A DNA stretch of 64,000 nucleotides, taken from the NCBI GenBank assembly GCA_004297305.1, contig SCTR01000006.1, positions 380,129 to 444,128 on the forward strand, written 5' to 3'. The DNA comes from Actinomycetota bacterium. GTDB lineage: Bacteria; Actinomycetota; Actinomycetes; S36-B12; FW305-bin1. Below the pieces are notes generated by a model. It was not told where the DNA came from and searched no databases. It worked only from the letters and a program-made list of their open reading frames with translations. The position numbers and the translations under genes are program-made. Below, piece after piece: positions 10,246 through 19,148 of this stretch (position 1 is the first letter of the stretch; each line of letters starts with the position of its first letter).

Positions 10246-11505
10246 ATGCCCGACGAGCGGGGCGAGGCCGCCGTGCCCGGCGAGCGGGGCGAGGCCGCCG
10301 TGCCCGACGAGCGGGGCGAGGCCGCCGTGGCCGACGAGCGAGGCCTGGCCGGACTGCACCGCGGCGGCCGGATCGTCGGGGTCGACGTCGCCCGGGGCGT
10401 CGCGCTGCTGGGCATGCTCGCCGTTCACCTGCTCCCCGCGGTGGACGGCGGGCAGGTCTCGCTCGGCCACGCGGTGGCCGCGGGCCGATCCGCGGCGCTG
10501 TTCGCCCTGCTGGCCGGTGTCACCATCGCGTTGACCAGCGGCGGCCCGGTGCCACCGCGCGGGCTCGTGCTGGGCGGCCACGCCGCAGCGCTCGCCGCGC
10601 GCGCGGCCATGATCGCGCTGCTCGGCCTGGCCCTCGGATCCCTCGGGTCCGGGCTCGCAGTGATCTTGACCTACTACGGGCTGCTGTTCGCCGTCGCGAT
10701 CCCGCTGCTGAGGCTGCCGGCCCGGGCCCTCGCCACGATGGCGGCGCTGGCGGTCGTGGTGGCGCCGGTGCTCAGCCAGCTGCTGCGCACGGTGACCCCG
10801 GAGCCGTCGCTGGTCGTCCCGTCGTTCGCCGCCGTGTGGGCGGACCCGCTCGGGCAGCTACGGGACGTCGGCCTGACCGGCTACTACCCCGTGCTCAGCT
10901 GGTCGGCGTACCTGCTGGCCGGGATGGCGGTCGGCCGGTTGGCGCTGCGGCGGTGGCAGGTCGGCCTCGGACTGCTGGTGGGCGGCGCGGTTCTCGCCGG
11001 AGTCGCCCACACGGCGTCCTGGCTGCTGCTCGACGTGGCCGGTGGCGCGGCGGTGGTCGATCCGGCCGGGCAGCTGGCGACCACGGCCCGGTACGGCACG
11101 ACGCCGACCGACTCGTGGTGGTGGCTCGCGGTCGACGTACCGCACTCCGGCACGCCGCTGGACCTGGCCGCGACCATCGGGTCCTCGTTGTTCGTGCTCG
11201 GGCTGGCTCTGCTCGCGGTACGACTGCTGCCGCGGCTGCTGTTCCCGCTGGCCGCTGTGGGGGCCATGCCGCTCACGTTGTACTGCGTGCACGTGGTGGT
11301 GCTCGCCGTACCGGACGTGCCCCGCAGCTCACCCGCGGCCCTGCTCACCCAGGCGGTCGTGGCCCTGCTGGCCGCGACGGCTTGGCGGGTGTTCGTCGGC
11401 CGCGGCCCGCTGGAGACGCTGGTGGGCACCGTGGCCCAGGCCGCCCGGGTCGCCGCGCTCAGTTCGGCGCGGCCGCCCCCGCCGCCGTCGGCGCCCGCCG
11501 GCTGA
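10246..11505 (+). CDS. DUF418/DUF1624-like polytopic membrane protein
   Basis: The 419-residue protein has the signature RIVGVDVARGVALLGMLAVH seen at the start of DUF418 and heparan-alpha-glucosaminide acetyltransferase-like families, followed by about ten membrane helices. It may move an acyl group across the membrane, but this is only inferred from the family. The first 36 residues are a 9-residue repeat (PDERGEAAV) encoded by a 27-bp tandem repeat. The true start could lie after the repeats, since each unit contains GTG in frame. Confidence 0.75.
   Translation: MPDERGEAAVPGERGEAAVPDERGEAAVADERGLAGLHRGGRIVGVDVARGVALLGMLAVHLLPAVDGGQVSLGHAVAAGRSAALFALLAGVTIALTSGGPVPPRGLVLGGHAAALAARAAMIALLGLALGSLGSGLAVILTYYGLLFAVAIPLLRLPARALATMAALAVVVAPVLSQLLRTVTPEPSLVVPSFAAVWADPLGQLRDVGLTGYYPVLSWSAYLLAGMAVGRLALRRWQVGLGLLVGGAVLAGVAHTASWLLLDVAGGAAVVDPAGQLATTARYGTTPTDSWWWLAVDVPHSGTPLDLAATIGSSLFVLGLALLAVRLLPRLLFPLAAVGAMPLTLYCVHVVVLAVPDVPRSSPAALLTQAVVALLAATAWRVFVGRGPLETLVGTVAQAARVAALSSARPPPPPSAPAG
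10249..10356 (+). repeat. 27-bp tandem repeat, three full copies plus one degenerate
   Basis: Units start at 10249, 10276 and 10303 and differ by one base; a fourth, at 10330, is degenerate. Each keeps the reading frame and encodes nine hydrophilic residues at the N-terminus of the DUF418-like protein. Copy number could vary without breaking the gene. Confidence 0.9.
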
Positions 11506-11545
11506 CGACGAGTGGGTCAACCGACCGCGAGCTGGCCGGCACCTG

Positions 11546-12829
11546 CTACCCGACCGCCTGGCGGGAGGTGTGCGCTGCTGCCGGGGTCGTCACCGGCGAC
11601 GTCACTGCCGGAGTCGTCACCGGCAATGTCACTGCCGAGGTGGGCGCGGGTCCGGCCGCCCCGCCGCTGCGGCCGCGGCGGGCGAACACCCAGTTGCGCA
11701 GCACGAGGAACCGGCCGACCGTGCAGGCCGCATTGGCGACGACGAGGACCACCAGCTGCAGCGCGGTCGACGCCGACGGATCGGCGAGGGCGAGCAGCCA
11801 GAGGCTGCCGGTGGTGATCGCCAGTGCCCCGCCGAACAGGACCAACCCGGCGGCGTGATGGGCGACGCGGCCCTCCCGCCCGGCCACGCCGAACGTCACC
11901 CGCCGGTTCGCTCCGGTGTTGAACACCGCGGACACCGCCAGCGCGACGCCGTTGGCCCACACGGCCGGCAGTAGTGGCGCCAGCCCCGCGAACAGCACGA
12001 GGTACACCACCGTCGAGGCCACGCCCACCGCGGCGAAGCGCAACACCTGGCCGGCGCGCGATGGCGCCGGTGGCGGCCGCAACGCCGCCGCCGCGGACAC
12101 CACACCCGACGTACGCCACAACCGCAGCACGCCGGCCAGGTCCGCCGCCACGGTCCGGGCCACCTCGACGCGGCTGTCCGGATCGTCGTGCCAGTCGACG
12201 GGCACCTCGTGGACTCGCATCCCGTGACGCTCGGCCAGGACCAGCAGTTCGGTGTCGAAGAACCAGCCGTCGTCGCGCACCAGCGGCAACAGGACCCGCG
12301 CTGCCCTGGCGCTGCACGCCTTGAAGCCGCATTGGGCGTCCGACGTCGCCAGTCCCAGCGTGGTGCGCAGGATGAGGTTGTAGCCGCGCGACAACACTTC
12401 GCGCAGCGGGCCCCGATCGACGCGGGACCCGGCGGCGAGCCGGCTGCCCACCGCCACATCGCTGTGCCCGGATACCAATCCGGCGACCAGCGGCAGGAAC
12501 GCGGCGAGGTCGGTGGACAGGTCGACGTCCATGTAGGCCAGCACATCGGCGTCGCTGGCCGACCAGACCGAACGCAGCGCCCGGCCGCGGCCACGTTCGG
12601 CCAACCTGACGTACCGCACCTCGGGATACCGCGCCGCCAGCGCGGCTGCGACCAGGGCCGTGGCATCAGTGGACCCGTTGTCCGCCACCACGATCCGGAA
12701 CCGGTACGGCAGTTGCCGGGCCAGATACGTCTGCAGTCGCTCGACGCACGGCGCCAGCGCGATCTCTTCGTTCAGGACGGGGATCGTGACCTCGACGAGG
12801 GGGCCGGCGGTCGTGGATGGCGCGGTCAT
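11546..12829 (-). CDS. Bifunctional GT2 glycosyltransferase / GtrA-like flippase
   Basis: The N-terminal half (about 1-240) is a dolichyl-phosphate-glucose-type family 2 glycosyltransferase: VTIPVLNEEIAL, VVADNGSTDAT, YMDVDLSTDL (DxD-like) and DAQCGFKACSA. The C-terminal half (about 260-400) has four membrane helices of the GtrA family (VLRFAAVGVASTVVYL, NTGANRRVTF). Such fusions make and flip polyprenyl-linked sugars for cell-envelope decoration. The ATG start (MTAPSTTAG) lacks a strong ribosome-binding site; a TTG 23 codons earlier is less likely. The C-terminal tail has a Val-Thr-Pro repeat. Confidence 0.88.
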   Translation of the reverse strand: MTAPSTTAGPLVEVTIPVLNEEIALAPCVERLQTYLARQLPYRFRIVVADNGSTDATALVAAALAARYPEVRYVRLAERGRGRALRSVWSASDADVLAYMDVDLSTDLAAFLPLVAGLVSGHSDVAVGSRLAAGSRVDRGPLREVLSRGYNLILRTTLGLATSDAQCGFKACSARAARVLLPLVRDDGWFFDTELLVLAERHGMRVHEVPVDWHDDPDSRVEVARTVAADLAGVLRLWRTSGVVSAAAALRPPPAPSRAGQVLRFAAVGVASTVVYLVLFAGLAPLLPAVWANGVALAVSAVFNTGANRRVTFGVAGREGRVAHHAAGLVLFGGALAITTGSLWLLALADPSASTALQLVVLVVANAACTVGRFLVLRNWVFARRGRSGGAAGPAPTSAVTLPVTTPAVTSPVTTPAAAHTSRQAVG

Positions 12830-12918
12830 GGACAGCACCGTGACCGGCGCTGTTATGAGCCGGCCCAGACCGACGCCGGAATGCGCTATGAGCCGCAATT
12901 CCCTGCCGGCGGCCGTCC

Positions 12919-13836
12919 CTACGACGACTTGTCGTCGCCGTGATCGAGTTGCGCCAGGAAACGTTCCAGCTCTGCGCCGATCTCCTCGCCCGAGGGCAGG
13001 TCGCGCTGCGCGAGGCCGGGGCCCTGGGCGCCGAGGGAGGCGTCGTACTGCTGCTCCAGCGCAGTCACCACGGCCTGCACCTCGGCCGACTCCCGCACCT
13101 GGGTCTCGATCTCGCGGACCCGTTCCGCGCCCGCCTCGGCCAGTTCGCCGGCCGGCAGCGACAGACCGGTCGCCGAGCCGACACCGGCCAGCAGGGCCGC
13201 CGCCGCGTCGGGGTACTCCATCCCGGCGGTGTAGTGCGGGACGTGCGCGACGAACCCGACGGCGTCGTGGCCGGACTCACCGAGCCGCAACTCCAGCAAC
13301 GCCGCGACGCTGCCGGGGACCCGCAGCATGCCCTGCCAGGGGTTCTGCTGCGTCACCAGTTCCGGCCGGGTGCCGTGCATGGTCAACGTGATGGGACGGG
13401 TGTGCGGCACCGTCATCGGGACGCCGCCGACGCCGACGGTGAGCCGGACCCCCAGCCGGTCGACCAGCCCGATGACGTCGCGGACGAAGCCGCTCCAGCG
13501 CAAGTCCGGTTCCGGGCCGGACAGCAACAGGAACCTCTCCCCGGCGGCGTCCTGCAGCTCGTGCAGCGTCAGCTCGGGGGCGTCGTACTCCTCGTAGTGG
13601 TCGCGGGAGAAGACCAGCGAGGAACGCCGGGAGCGGTAGTCGAACAACTCGTCGAGGTCGAAACGGACGAGTTCCCGTCCGGGCAGCGAGCGCTTCAGGT
13701 GGGCGGCGACCAGTTCCCCGGACGACCCGGCGTCGAGGAAGCCCTGAAACGCGTGCAGCAGGACCGGACCGTCCCCGTCCGCGGCCCCCTCGGGCACGGG
13801 GCCCGTCTCGTCGTACAGCGGGCGGTACTCAGCCAT
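12919..13836 (-). CDS. PAC2-family protein
   Basis: The 305-residue protein matches the PAC2 (proteasome assembly chaperone-like) family of actinobacteria: LLHAFQGFLDAG near the N-terminus, VRFDLDELFDYRSRR, GVGGVPMTVPHTRP and HVPHYTAGMEYPDAA. Actinobacterial members are of unknown precise role. The start MAEYRPLYDETG has GGAGG at the right distance. It is transcribed away from the MFS gene and towards the glycosyltransferase. Confidence 0.88.
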   Translation of the reverse strand: MAEYRPLYDETGPVPEGAADGDGPVLLHAFQGFLDAGSSGELVAAHLKRSLPGRELVRFDLDELFDYRSRRSSLVFSRDHYEEYDAPELTLHELQDAAGERFLLLSGPEPDLRWSGFVRDVIGLVDRLGVRLTVGVGGVPMTVPHTRPITLTMHGTRPELVTQQNPWQGMLRVPGSVAALLELRLGESGHDAVGFVAHVPHYTAGMEYPDAAAALLAGVGSATGLSLPAGELAEAGAERVREIETQVRESAEVQAVVTALEQQYDASLGAQGPGLAQRDLPSGEEIGAELERFLAQLDHGDDKSS

Positions 13837-13973
13837 CGTCGACCTCCGGTTCGGGTCCTTGCGGCGTCTCGACGGCGTCGCGGCTGCGGCTCGTCCGGCC
13901 ACGGCGCCCGTACGGCGACCTCAACGCCGCGACCGACGTCCATCATCCCCCCGGCGCAGCGGCCCTGGGCGAA

Positions 13974-13997
13974 ACGGAGCGGAGCGCTCCGCTCCGT
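13974..13997. promoter_or_regulatory. Perfect 24-bp palindrome, likely TetR operator
   Basis: The half-site ACGGAGCGGAGC is followed at once by its exact reverse complement. A -10-like TACAGT begins three bases later (14000-14005), so a bound protein would block the promoter of the MFS-TetR pair that starts at 14045. The natural ligand-responsive protein is the TetR regulator at 15483. Operator identity is inferred; the palindrome itself is certain. Confidence 0.75.
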
Positions 13998-14044
13998 GAT
14001 ACAGTCCGGAACGCCGGTTCCGCTTCTGTCGCTGGAGATCGTTG

Positions 14045-15481
14045 ATGAAGGGCTTGACCGATCCGTCGGTACGACTCGTCCTCCTCGTCGTCGTCCTCAG
14101 TGCCCTCGGCTACTCGCTGCTGCAGTCGCTGGTCATGCCCGTGCTGCCGACCCTGCAGGCCGAGCTCGGCACCACCACGACCGGCGTGTCGTGGCTGATG
14201 ACGGCGTACCTGCTTGCTGCCGCGGTCGCGACCCCGGTGCTGGGCAAGCTCGGCGACATCCACGGCAAGAAGGGCTACCTGCTGGTCAGCCTCGGCGCGC
14301 TGTGTGCCGGCTCGGTCGTCGCGGCGCTCGCGCCCAACCTCACGATCATGATCATCGGACGCGGCATCCAGGGCCTGGGCGGCGCGGTGTTCCCCCTCTG
14401 CTACGGGATCATGCGCGACGAGTTCCCGCCGCAACGGGTGGCCGGCAGCATCGGGATCGTGTCGGCGCTGCTGGGCGTCGGCAGCGGGGTCGGGCTGCTC
14501 GTGGCGGGTCCGGTCGTCAGCACGCTGGGGTACCACTGGCTGTTCTGGCTGCCCGCGCTCGTCATCGCGGTCGTGATCGTTATCGCGGCACGCGTCGTGC
14601 CGACCGGCCCTCGGCACGGCTACGGACGGGTCAGCTGGGCCAGCGCCGTGCTGCTGTCGGCCTGGCTGGTGACCCTCCTGCTGGGCATCAGCCAGGGCCC
14701 GACCCTCGGCTGGACGTCCCCGGCGACGGTGAGCCTGTTCGCTGCCACGGCGGTGTTCTTCCTCGGCTGGATCCGCACCGAGCTGCGGTCGGCCCATCCG
14801 CTGGTGAGCATCACGATGATGCGGTTGCCGATCGTGGCGCGGACCAACCTCACCGCCCTGGTGTTCGGCGCCGGGATGATGGCCCCGAACATCCTGCTGC
14901 TGCAGTACGTCCAGCTCCCGGTCAGCAGCGGCGGCTACGGCGCGGGGATCCTCGGCGCCGGGCTGTTCATCCTGCCCAGCGCCGTCGGGATGCTGATCGC
15001 CGGTGCGCTGGCCGGCCCCCTCGCGAGCCGGTTCGGCTCCCGCAACCTCCTGGTCACCGCCGGGATCCTCAGCGTCGTCGGCGAACTGCTCGTGCTGGTG
15101 TGGCTGCGTGAGCCGGCGGCGCTGTCGCTGTCCTCGGCGATCGTCGGTGCTGGGACCGGCCTGGCGTTCGGCAGCCTGTCCAACCTCGTGATCGCGGCCG
15201 TCCCCCGGGATCAGACCAGTGTGGCCGCGGGCATGAACACCAACATCCGGGTGATCGGCAGCGCTGTCGGCACCTCCGTCATCGCCGCGATCCTCACCGC
15301 TGGGACGGTCGGTGCCGCCGGCCTGCCGCCGGTGTCCGCGTTCGTCGTCGGTGCGGCCGTGATCACGCTGCTGTTCGTCGCCGCCACGGTCGCGGCGGCC
15401 ACCATCCCGGACCCGCGTCGGCACGTCACGACGAACCACGCCATCGACACCGTCCGGGAACCGTCGATGGCAGGATCATGA
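14045..15481 (+). CDS. MFS drug exporter, DHA2/EmrB type
   Basis: The 478-residue protein has about 14 membrane helices and motifs of the DHA2 exporter family: LGKLGDIHGKKGYLLVSL (motif A), GRGIQGLGGAVFPL and LLGVGSGVGLLVAGPV (motif C, antiporter). It probably exports toxic compounds with the proton gradient. The ATG is preceded by GGAG; a TTG one codon earlier is possible. The TetR gene follows one base after its stop, and the palindromic operator precedes it. Confidence 0.92.
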   Translation: MKGLTDPSVRLVLLVVVLSALGYSLLQSLVMPVLPTLQAELGTTTTGVSWLMTAYLLAAAVATPVLGKLGDIHGKKGYLLVSLGALCAGSVVAALAPNLTIMIIGRGIQGLGGAVFPLCYGIMRDEFPPQRVAGSIGIVSALLGVGSGVGLLVAGPVVSTLGYHWLFWLPALVIAVVIVIAARVVPTGPRHGYGRVSWASAVLLSAWLVTLLLGISQGPTLGWTSPATVSLFAATAVFFLGWIRTELRSAHPLVSITMMRLPIVARTNLTALVFGAGMMAPNILLLQYVQLPVSSGGYGAGILGAGLFILPSAVGMLIAGALAGPLASRFGSRNLLVTAGILSVVGELLVLVWLREPAALSLSSAIVGAGTGLAFGSLSNLVIAAVPRDQTSVAAGMNTNIRVIGSAVGTSVIAAILTAGTVGAAGLPPVSAFVVGAAVITLLFVAATVAAATIPDPRRHVTTNHAIDTVREPSMAGS

Positions 15482-15482
15482 C

Positions 15483-16121
15483 GTGACCTCCGGCCGGCCA
15501 CTGCGACGTGACGCTGCGGCCAACCGCGAACGCCTGCTGGCGACCGCGCAGGAGGTATTCGAACAACACGGCATCGACGCCGGCGTCGACCTGATCGCGG
15601 CGACCGCGGGGGTCGGGGTCGGCACGCTGTACCGCCACTTCCCGACGAAGTCGGCGCTGTACGACGCGGTATCGCTGCAGATGGTCGAGGCGGTGGTCGC
15701 GGTGGTCGAGCAGACGCAGGAGGTGGAACCCGGCCGGCAACTGGAGCACTACGTCCGTGCGGTCGCGGAGTTGCAGCCCAGCTACGGCCGCCTGGTATCA
15801 CGGCTGTGGACCACCGAACTGGCCCTGGAGCTTCGGCAGCGGGTCGGCGCCGCAGTCCACGAGTTCGTCGTGGCGGGCCAGCGCGCCGGGACGGTCCGGC
15901 CTGACCTGGTCGACGAGGACATCCCGTTGGTCATCTGGTCCCTGGCGGGCGTCCGTGCCTACGCGCCCGGGATCGGCAAGGCCTGGCGCCGGATGCTCGA
16001 CCTCGCGTGTGACGGGCTACGGCCCGCCGGGGCCACGCCCCTGTCAGCGCCTCCGCTGGACGCCGACGAACTGGAATCCCTGGCCGAACGCCGGCCGAAG
16101 CTGCCAGCGGCCAAGGACTGA
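15483..16121 (+). CDS. TetR/AcrR-family regulator
   Basis: The 212-residue protein has the TetR helix-turn-helix at residues 10-55 (RERLLATAQEVFEQHG, VGVGTLYRHFPTKSALYDAV) and a ligand-binding C-terminal half (SBP_bac-like TetR_C). It starts with GTG one base after the MFS stop and is thus co-transcribed with the exporter it most likely represses through the palindrome at 13974-13997. Confidence 0.92.
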   Translation: MTSGRPLRRDAAANRERLLATAQEVFEQHGIDAGVDLIAATAGVGVGTLYRHFPTKSALYDAVSLQMVEAVVAVVEQTQEVEPGRQLEHYVRAVAELQPSYGRLVSRLWTTELALELRQRVGAAVHEFVVAGQRAGTVRPDLVDEDIPLVIWSLAGVRAYAPGIGKAWRRMLDLACDGLRPAGATPLSAPPLDADELESLAERRPKLPAAKD

Positions 16122-16151
16122 CCTCCGCAGGGGCGGACAGATCGGTCGCGG

Positions 16152-16961
16152 TCAGCTGATCACGTAACGGACCGGCACCCAGGACTGACTGTCCAGCGGC
16201 GGGCGGATATACCCGCGCTCCTGCAGCGGTGGCAGTTCGACCTCGCCGCGCGGGACGTCTTCGTACCGGACCTGCGTGAGCAGGTGACTGATGAGGTTGA
16301 GCCGTGCGGCGCGCTTGTCGTCGGCGTCCACGATGTTCCAGGGGGCTTCCCGGATGTCGGTGAAGGCAATCATCTGATCCTTGGCCTCGGCGTAGTCGAC
16401 GAAATGCGCCCGGGCCTGCAGATCCATCGGGCTGAGTTTCCACCGCTTGGCCGGATCCTCGATCCGGGCGAGGAATCGGCGTTCCTGTTCGGCGTCGGAC
16501 AACGACAGCCAGTACTTCACCAGGACGATGCCGGACCGGACCAGGGCCCGCTCGAACTGCGGGCAGGTCCGCATGAACTCGTCGTACTCGGCGTCGGTAC
16601 AGAAGCCCATGACCTTCTCCACGCCGGCGCGGTTGTACCAGCTGCGGTCGAACAGGACGATCTCGCCGGCTGCCGGCAGGTGGGCGACGTACCGCTGGAA
16701 GTACCACTGCGTACGTTCCCGGTCGGTCGGCGTGCCGAGCGCGACGACCCGGCAGGACCGCGGATTGAGTTTCTCGGCGATCCGTTTGATCGTGCCGCCC
16801 TTGCCCGCGGTATCCCGTCCCTCGAACACCACCACCAGCTTCAGCCCGCGGTAGACCACCCAGTCCTGCAGTCGCACCAACTCGCGCTGCAGCCGTTCCA
16901 GTTCGCCGTCGTACTCCTTCTTGGCGAGGTGGATCTGTTCGATGCCAGCCTTGTCGCTCAT
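16152..16961 (-). CDS. ppk2: Polyphosphate kinase 2
   Basis: PPK2 enzymes transfer phosphate between polyphosphate and nucleotides. The 269-residue single-domain protein has the Walker A loop FEGRDTAGKGGTIKR, the Walker B/lid region VLFDRSWYNRAGVEKVMGFC and the C-terminal PWNIVDADDKRAARLN. The size and motifs fit a one-domain PPK2; subclass cannot be set safely. The ATG start has GGAGGACC upstream. It is convergent with the TetR gene and shares strand with the DUF2510 gene 29 bases upstream. Confidence 0.94.
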   Translation of the reverse strand: MSDKAGIEQIHLAKKEYDGELERLQRELVRLQDWVVYRGLKLVVVFEGRDTAGKGGTIKRIAEKLNPRSCRVVALGTPTDRERTQWYFQRYVAHLPAAGEIVLFDRSWYNRAGVEKVMGFCTDAEYDEFMRTCPQFERALVRSGIVLVKYWLSLSDAEQERRFLARIEDPAKRWKLSPMDLQARAHFVDYAEAKDQMIAFTDIREAPWNIVDADDKRAARLNLISHLLTQVRYEDVPRGEVELPPLQERGYIRPPLDSQSWVPVRYVIS

Positions 16962-16990
16962 CTGGTCCTCCGCCTGACGTCCGCTGGAAT

Positions 16991-17788
16991 TCAGGCGCGG
17001 TGCTCGGTCCACTGGCGGCCGTCCCAATACCGCTGCCCGCCAGGCCGTTGCGCATCCGGATACCACCCCGGCGGCGGACCTGCGCTCGGCGCAGCGGGAC
17101 CAGGCTGCCCGGGGATGGGCTGCCCCGGGGTCGGCTGTCCCGGAACGGCTTGTCCCGGGATCGGCTGTCCCGGAAGGGCTTGCCCTGGACCCGCCTGCGC
17201 CAGCGGAGTTGCCGGTCGGCGCGAGGAGGAACGGCGTACGGCGCCGACGATCAGCAACACGACAGCGGCAATGCCGATGAGGACCGCGAGACCGACGAGG
17301 AGCCCGAAAACGGCAGTGGAGAGGAAGTTGCCGAAGGTCGGGGCGACCACCGCGACGGCGCCGGCGGTCTGCACGGACACGCTGTAGGCGCCGGACGTCG
17401 GCGCGACGAAGGTCGCGGTGGCCAGGTAGGTGTACCCGTCGGTGGTGAACGAGTCGCCGCCCGAACCGGGGTCGCGGACGGGCACGGTCGATCCGTTCGG
17501 CGCACGGACCGAGACCTCGGCGGGCGAGATGGAGTCGTAGCGGGCACCGAGCCGGGAGAACACGGCGTACGTCTTCCCGGCGTCCAGCGAGACCGTGACC
17601 TGGGCGGGGGTCTGGAACGGATCGCCGAAGGCGTTCAGGAGCCGTTTCGCGGTGGCCACGACGCCCACCACACCGATCACCCCGATCACGATCGACACCG
17701 CGAGCAGGACAGCTCCGGTGATGAGCGCGGTCTTGCCCTTGCGCGGCTGCGGGGCACCGGGCGTCGCCGGTGAGGTCTGATAGGCCAT
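16991..17788 (-). CDS. Two-helix membrane protein with C-terminal DUF2510
   Basis: The 265-residue protein has a membrane helix at about 20-45, an extracellular-looking beta-rich segment (about 55-150), a second helix (about 155-185), a linker of PGQP-type pentapeptide repeats and a C-terminal DUF2510 motif (PPGWYPDAQRPGGQRYWDGRQWTEH), a module found almost only in actinobacteria. Function unknown. ATG start with GAGGACC upstream. It may share a transcript with ppk2. Confidence 0.82.
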   Translation of the reverse strand: MAYQTSPATPGAPQPRKGKTALITGAVLLAVSIVIGVIGVVGVVATAKRLLNAFGDPFQTPAQVTVSLDAGKTYAVFSRLGARYDSISPAEVSVRAPNGSTVPVRDPGSGGDSFTTDGYTYLATATFVAPTSGAYSVSVQTAGAVAVVAPTFGNFLSTAVFGLLVGLAVLIGIAAVVLLIVGAVRRSSSRRPATPLAQAGPGQALPGQPIPGQAVPGQPTPGQPIPGQPGPAAPSAGPPPGWYPDAQRPGGQRYWDGRQWTEHRA

Positions 17789-17971
17789 CTCGGGTCCTCC
17801 TGAGGCGACGGTGCGGCTGGTCGACGTGAGGCCGGACGAGGCCACCGTTGGGCGGATGACGTCGGACGACGTGCGGCTGGCGGACTGCACCGCGCGTCGC
17901 GGGCCCGACCCTAGAACGGTCGGGACCCGGATGCTCGGACAAGCGGCCGCTCGCACCGGCGACTGCGCGGA

Positions 17972-18001
17972 CAGACGATCGCGCGGGCAGACGATCGCGC
18001 G
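17972..18001. repeat. 14-bp direct repeat pair
   Basis: CAGACGATCGCGCG occurs at 17972-17985 and again at 17988-18001, 16 bases apart. Each contains the palindrome CGATCG. The pair lies between the last ABC-importer gene and the DUF2510 gene. It could be an operator, but nothing proves it. Confidence 0.6.
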
Positions 18002-18017
18002 ACCCCGGACGGCGTCG

Positions 18018-19088
18018 TCAGACCAACTGGGGTGCCGGCCGGGCCGGATCGTGCAGGTAGCAGGCGACGTGGTGCGGTACGGGGTCGGTCGTGCCGCCGT
18101 CCGGTGACAGCCGGGACTCGATCTCGAACGCCGGCGGCATCGCCGTCGAGCACACCGGCATCACGTACGGACACCGGGCCCGGTACGGACATCCGGCGCG
18201 AAGATCGGTCTGCGGCGCCGGCTCGACCGGCCCCCGCGACCGCCGCGCACCCTCGCGCGGCACGACCGACGGGATGGCAGCCAGCAACGCCTGGGTGTAG
18301 GGATGAGTCGGCTGGGCGAACAGTTCCTGCGCCCCGGCCTCCTCCACGATCCGCCCGCCGTACATCACCACGATCCGCCGGGCGAACTGGCGGACGACGC
18401 CCAGGTCGTGGGAGATGAAGACGTAGGACAGGCCGAACTGCTCCTGCAGATCGACCAGCAGGCTCAGGATCTGGCCCTGGATGGACAGATCGAGACTCGC
18501 GACCGGTTCGTCGCACACGATCAACGACGGTCGGGTCGCCAGCGCTCGGGCGATGGCGATCCGCTGCAGTTGACCGCCGGAGAACGACCGTGGGTAGCGG
18601 TCGGCGAACGCTGCGGGCAGCCCGACGTGGTCGAGCAACTCGGTCACCCGGGCCGCGGTCTGCCTGCGGCTGAGGTTCTCGTGGATCGTCAGCGGCTCGG
18701 CGAGGGACTGGCCGACGGTCATGACCGGATCCAGCGATGAGTACGGGTCCTGGAACACCATCTGCATGTGCTTGCGGGCCGACCGCAACTGGCGGCCGTT
18801 GAGGGCTCGCAGATCCGTTCCCTCGAAACTGATCTCGCCCTCGTCGGGCTCGATGAGCCGGATGAGCAGCCGTCCCAGCGTGGACTTGCCGGCGCCGGAC
18901 TCCCCGACGATGGCCACGGTCTCGGCATGGCCGACCCGGATGCTGGCGTCCTGCACGGCCGGGACCCCCTCGTCACGCGACGAGCGCCGCCCAGACGAGC
19001 TGAAGGTCTTGCGAAGTCCGCTGGCCTGAAGCAGGTACCGGGATTCCGTCGCCGAGGGCGCGGCCGGATCCAGTGCAGGCGGACTCAT
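18018..19088 (-). CDS. Oligopeptide-type ABC importer, ATP-binding protein F
   Basis: The 356-residue ATPase has Walker A GESGAGKST, the signature SFSGGQLQRIAIARAL, Walker B LIVCDEPVASLD and the C-terminal oligopeptide_ABC extension with cysteines (GCPYRARCPYVMPVC) that in this family bind an Fe-S cluster. It pairs with the D subunit upstream to energise the importer. It is the last of five genes on the leftward operon. The substrate (peptide, nickel or other) cannot be told. Confidence 0.93.
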   Translation of the reverse strand: MSPPALDPAAPSATESRYLLQASGLRKTFSSSGRRSSRDEGVPAVQDASIRVGHAETVAIVGESGAGKSTLGRLLIRLIEPDEGEISFEGTDLRALNGRQLRSARKHMQMVFQDPYSSLDPVMTVGQSLAEPLTIHENLSRRQTAARVTELLDHVGLPAAFADRYPRSFSGGQLQRIAIARALATRPSLIVCDEPVASLDLSIQGQILSLLVDLQEQFGLSYVFISHDLGVVRQFARRIVVMYGGRIVEEAGAQELFAQPTHPYTQALLAAIPSVVPREGARRSRGPVEPAPQTDLRAGCPYRARCPYVMPVCSTAMPPAFEIESRLSPDGGTTDPVPHHVACYLHDPARPAPQLV

Positions 19089-19148
19089 CGAGGACTCCCG
19101 GATCTGAAGGGTGCGGGTGGGGCGTATCGGGACGGCAGGCGCCGGATC

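Noticed and set aside
10246-10356. CRISPR-like array
   Set aside because: The units are contiguous, without spacers, and coding; no cas genes are in the window.
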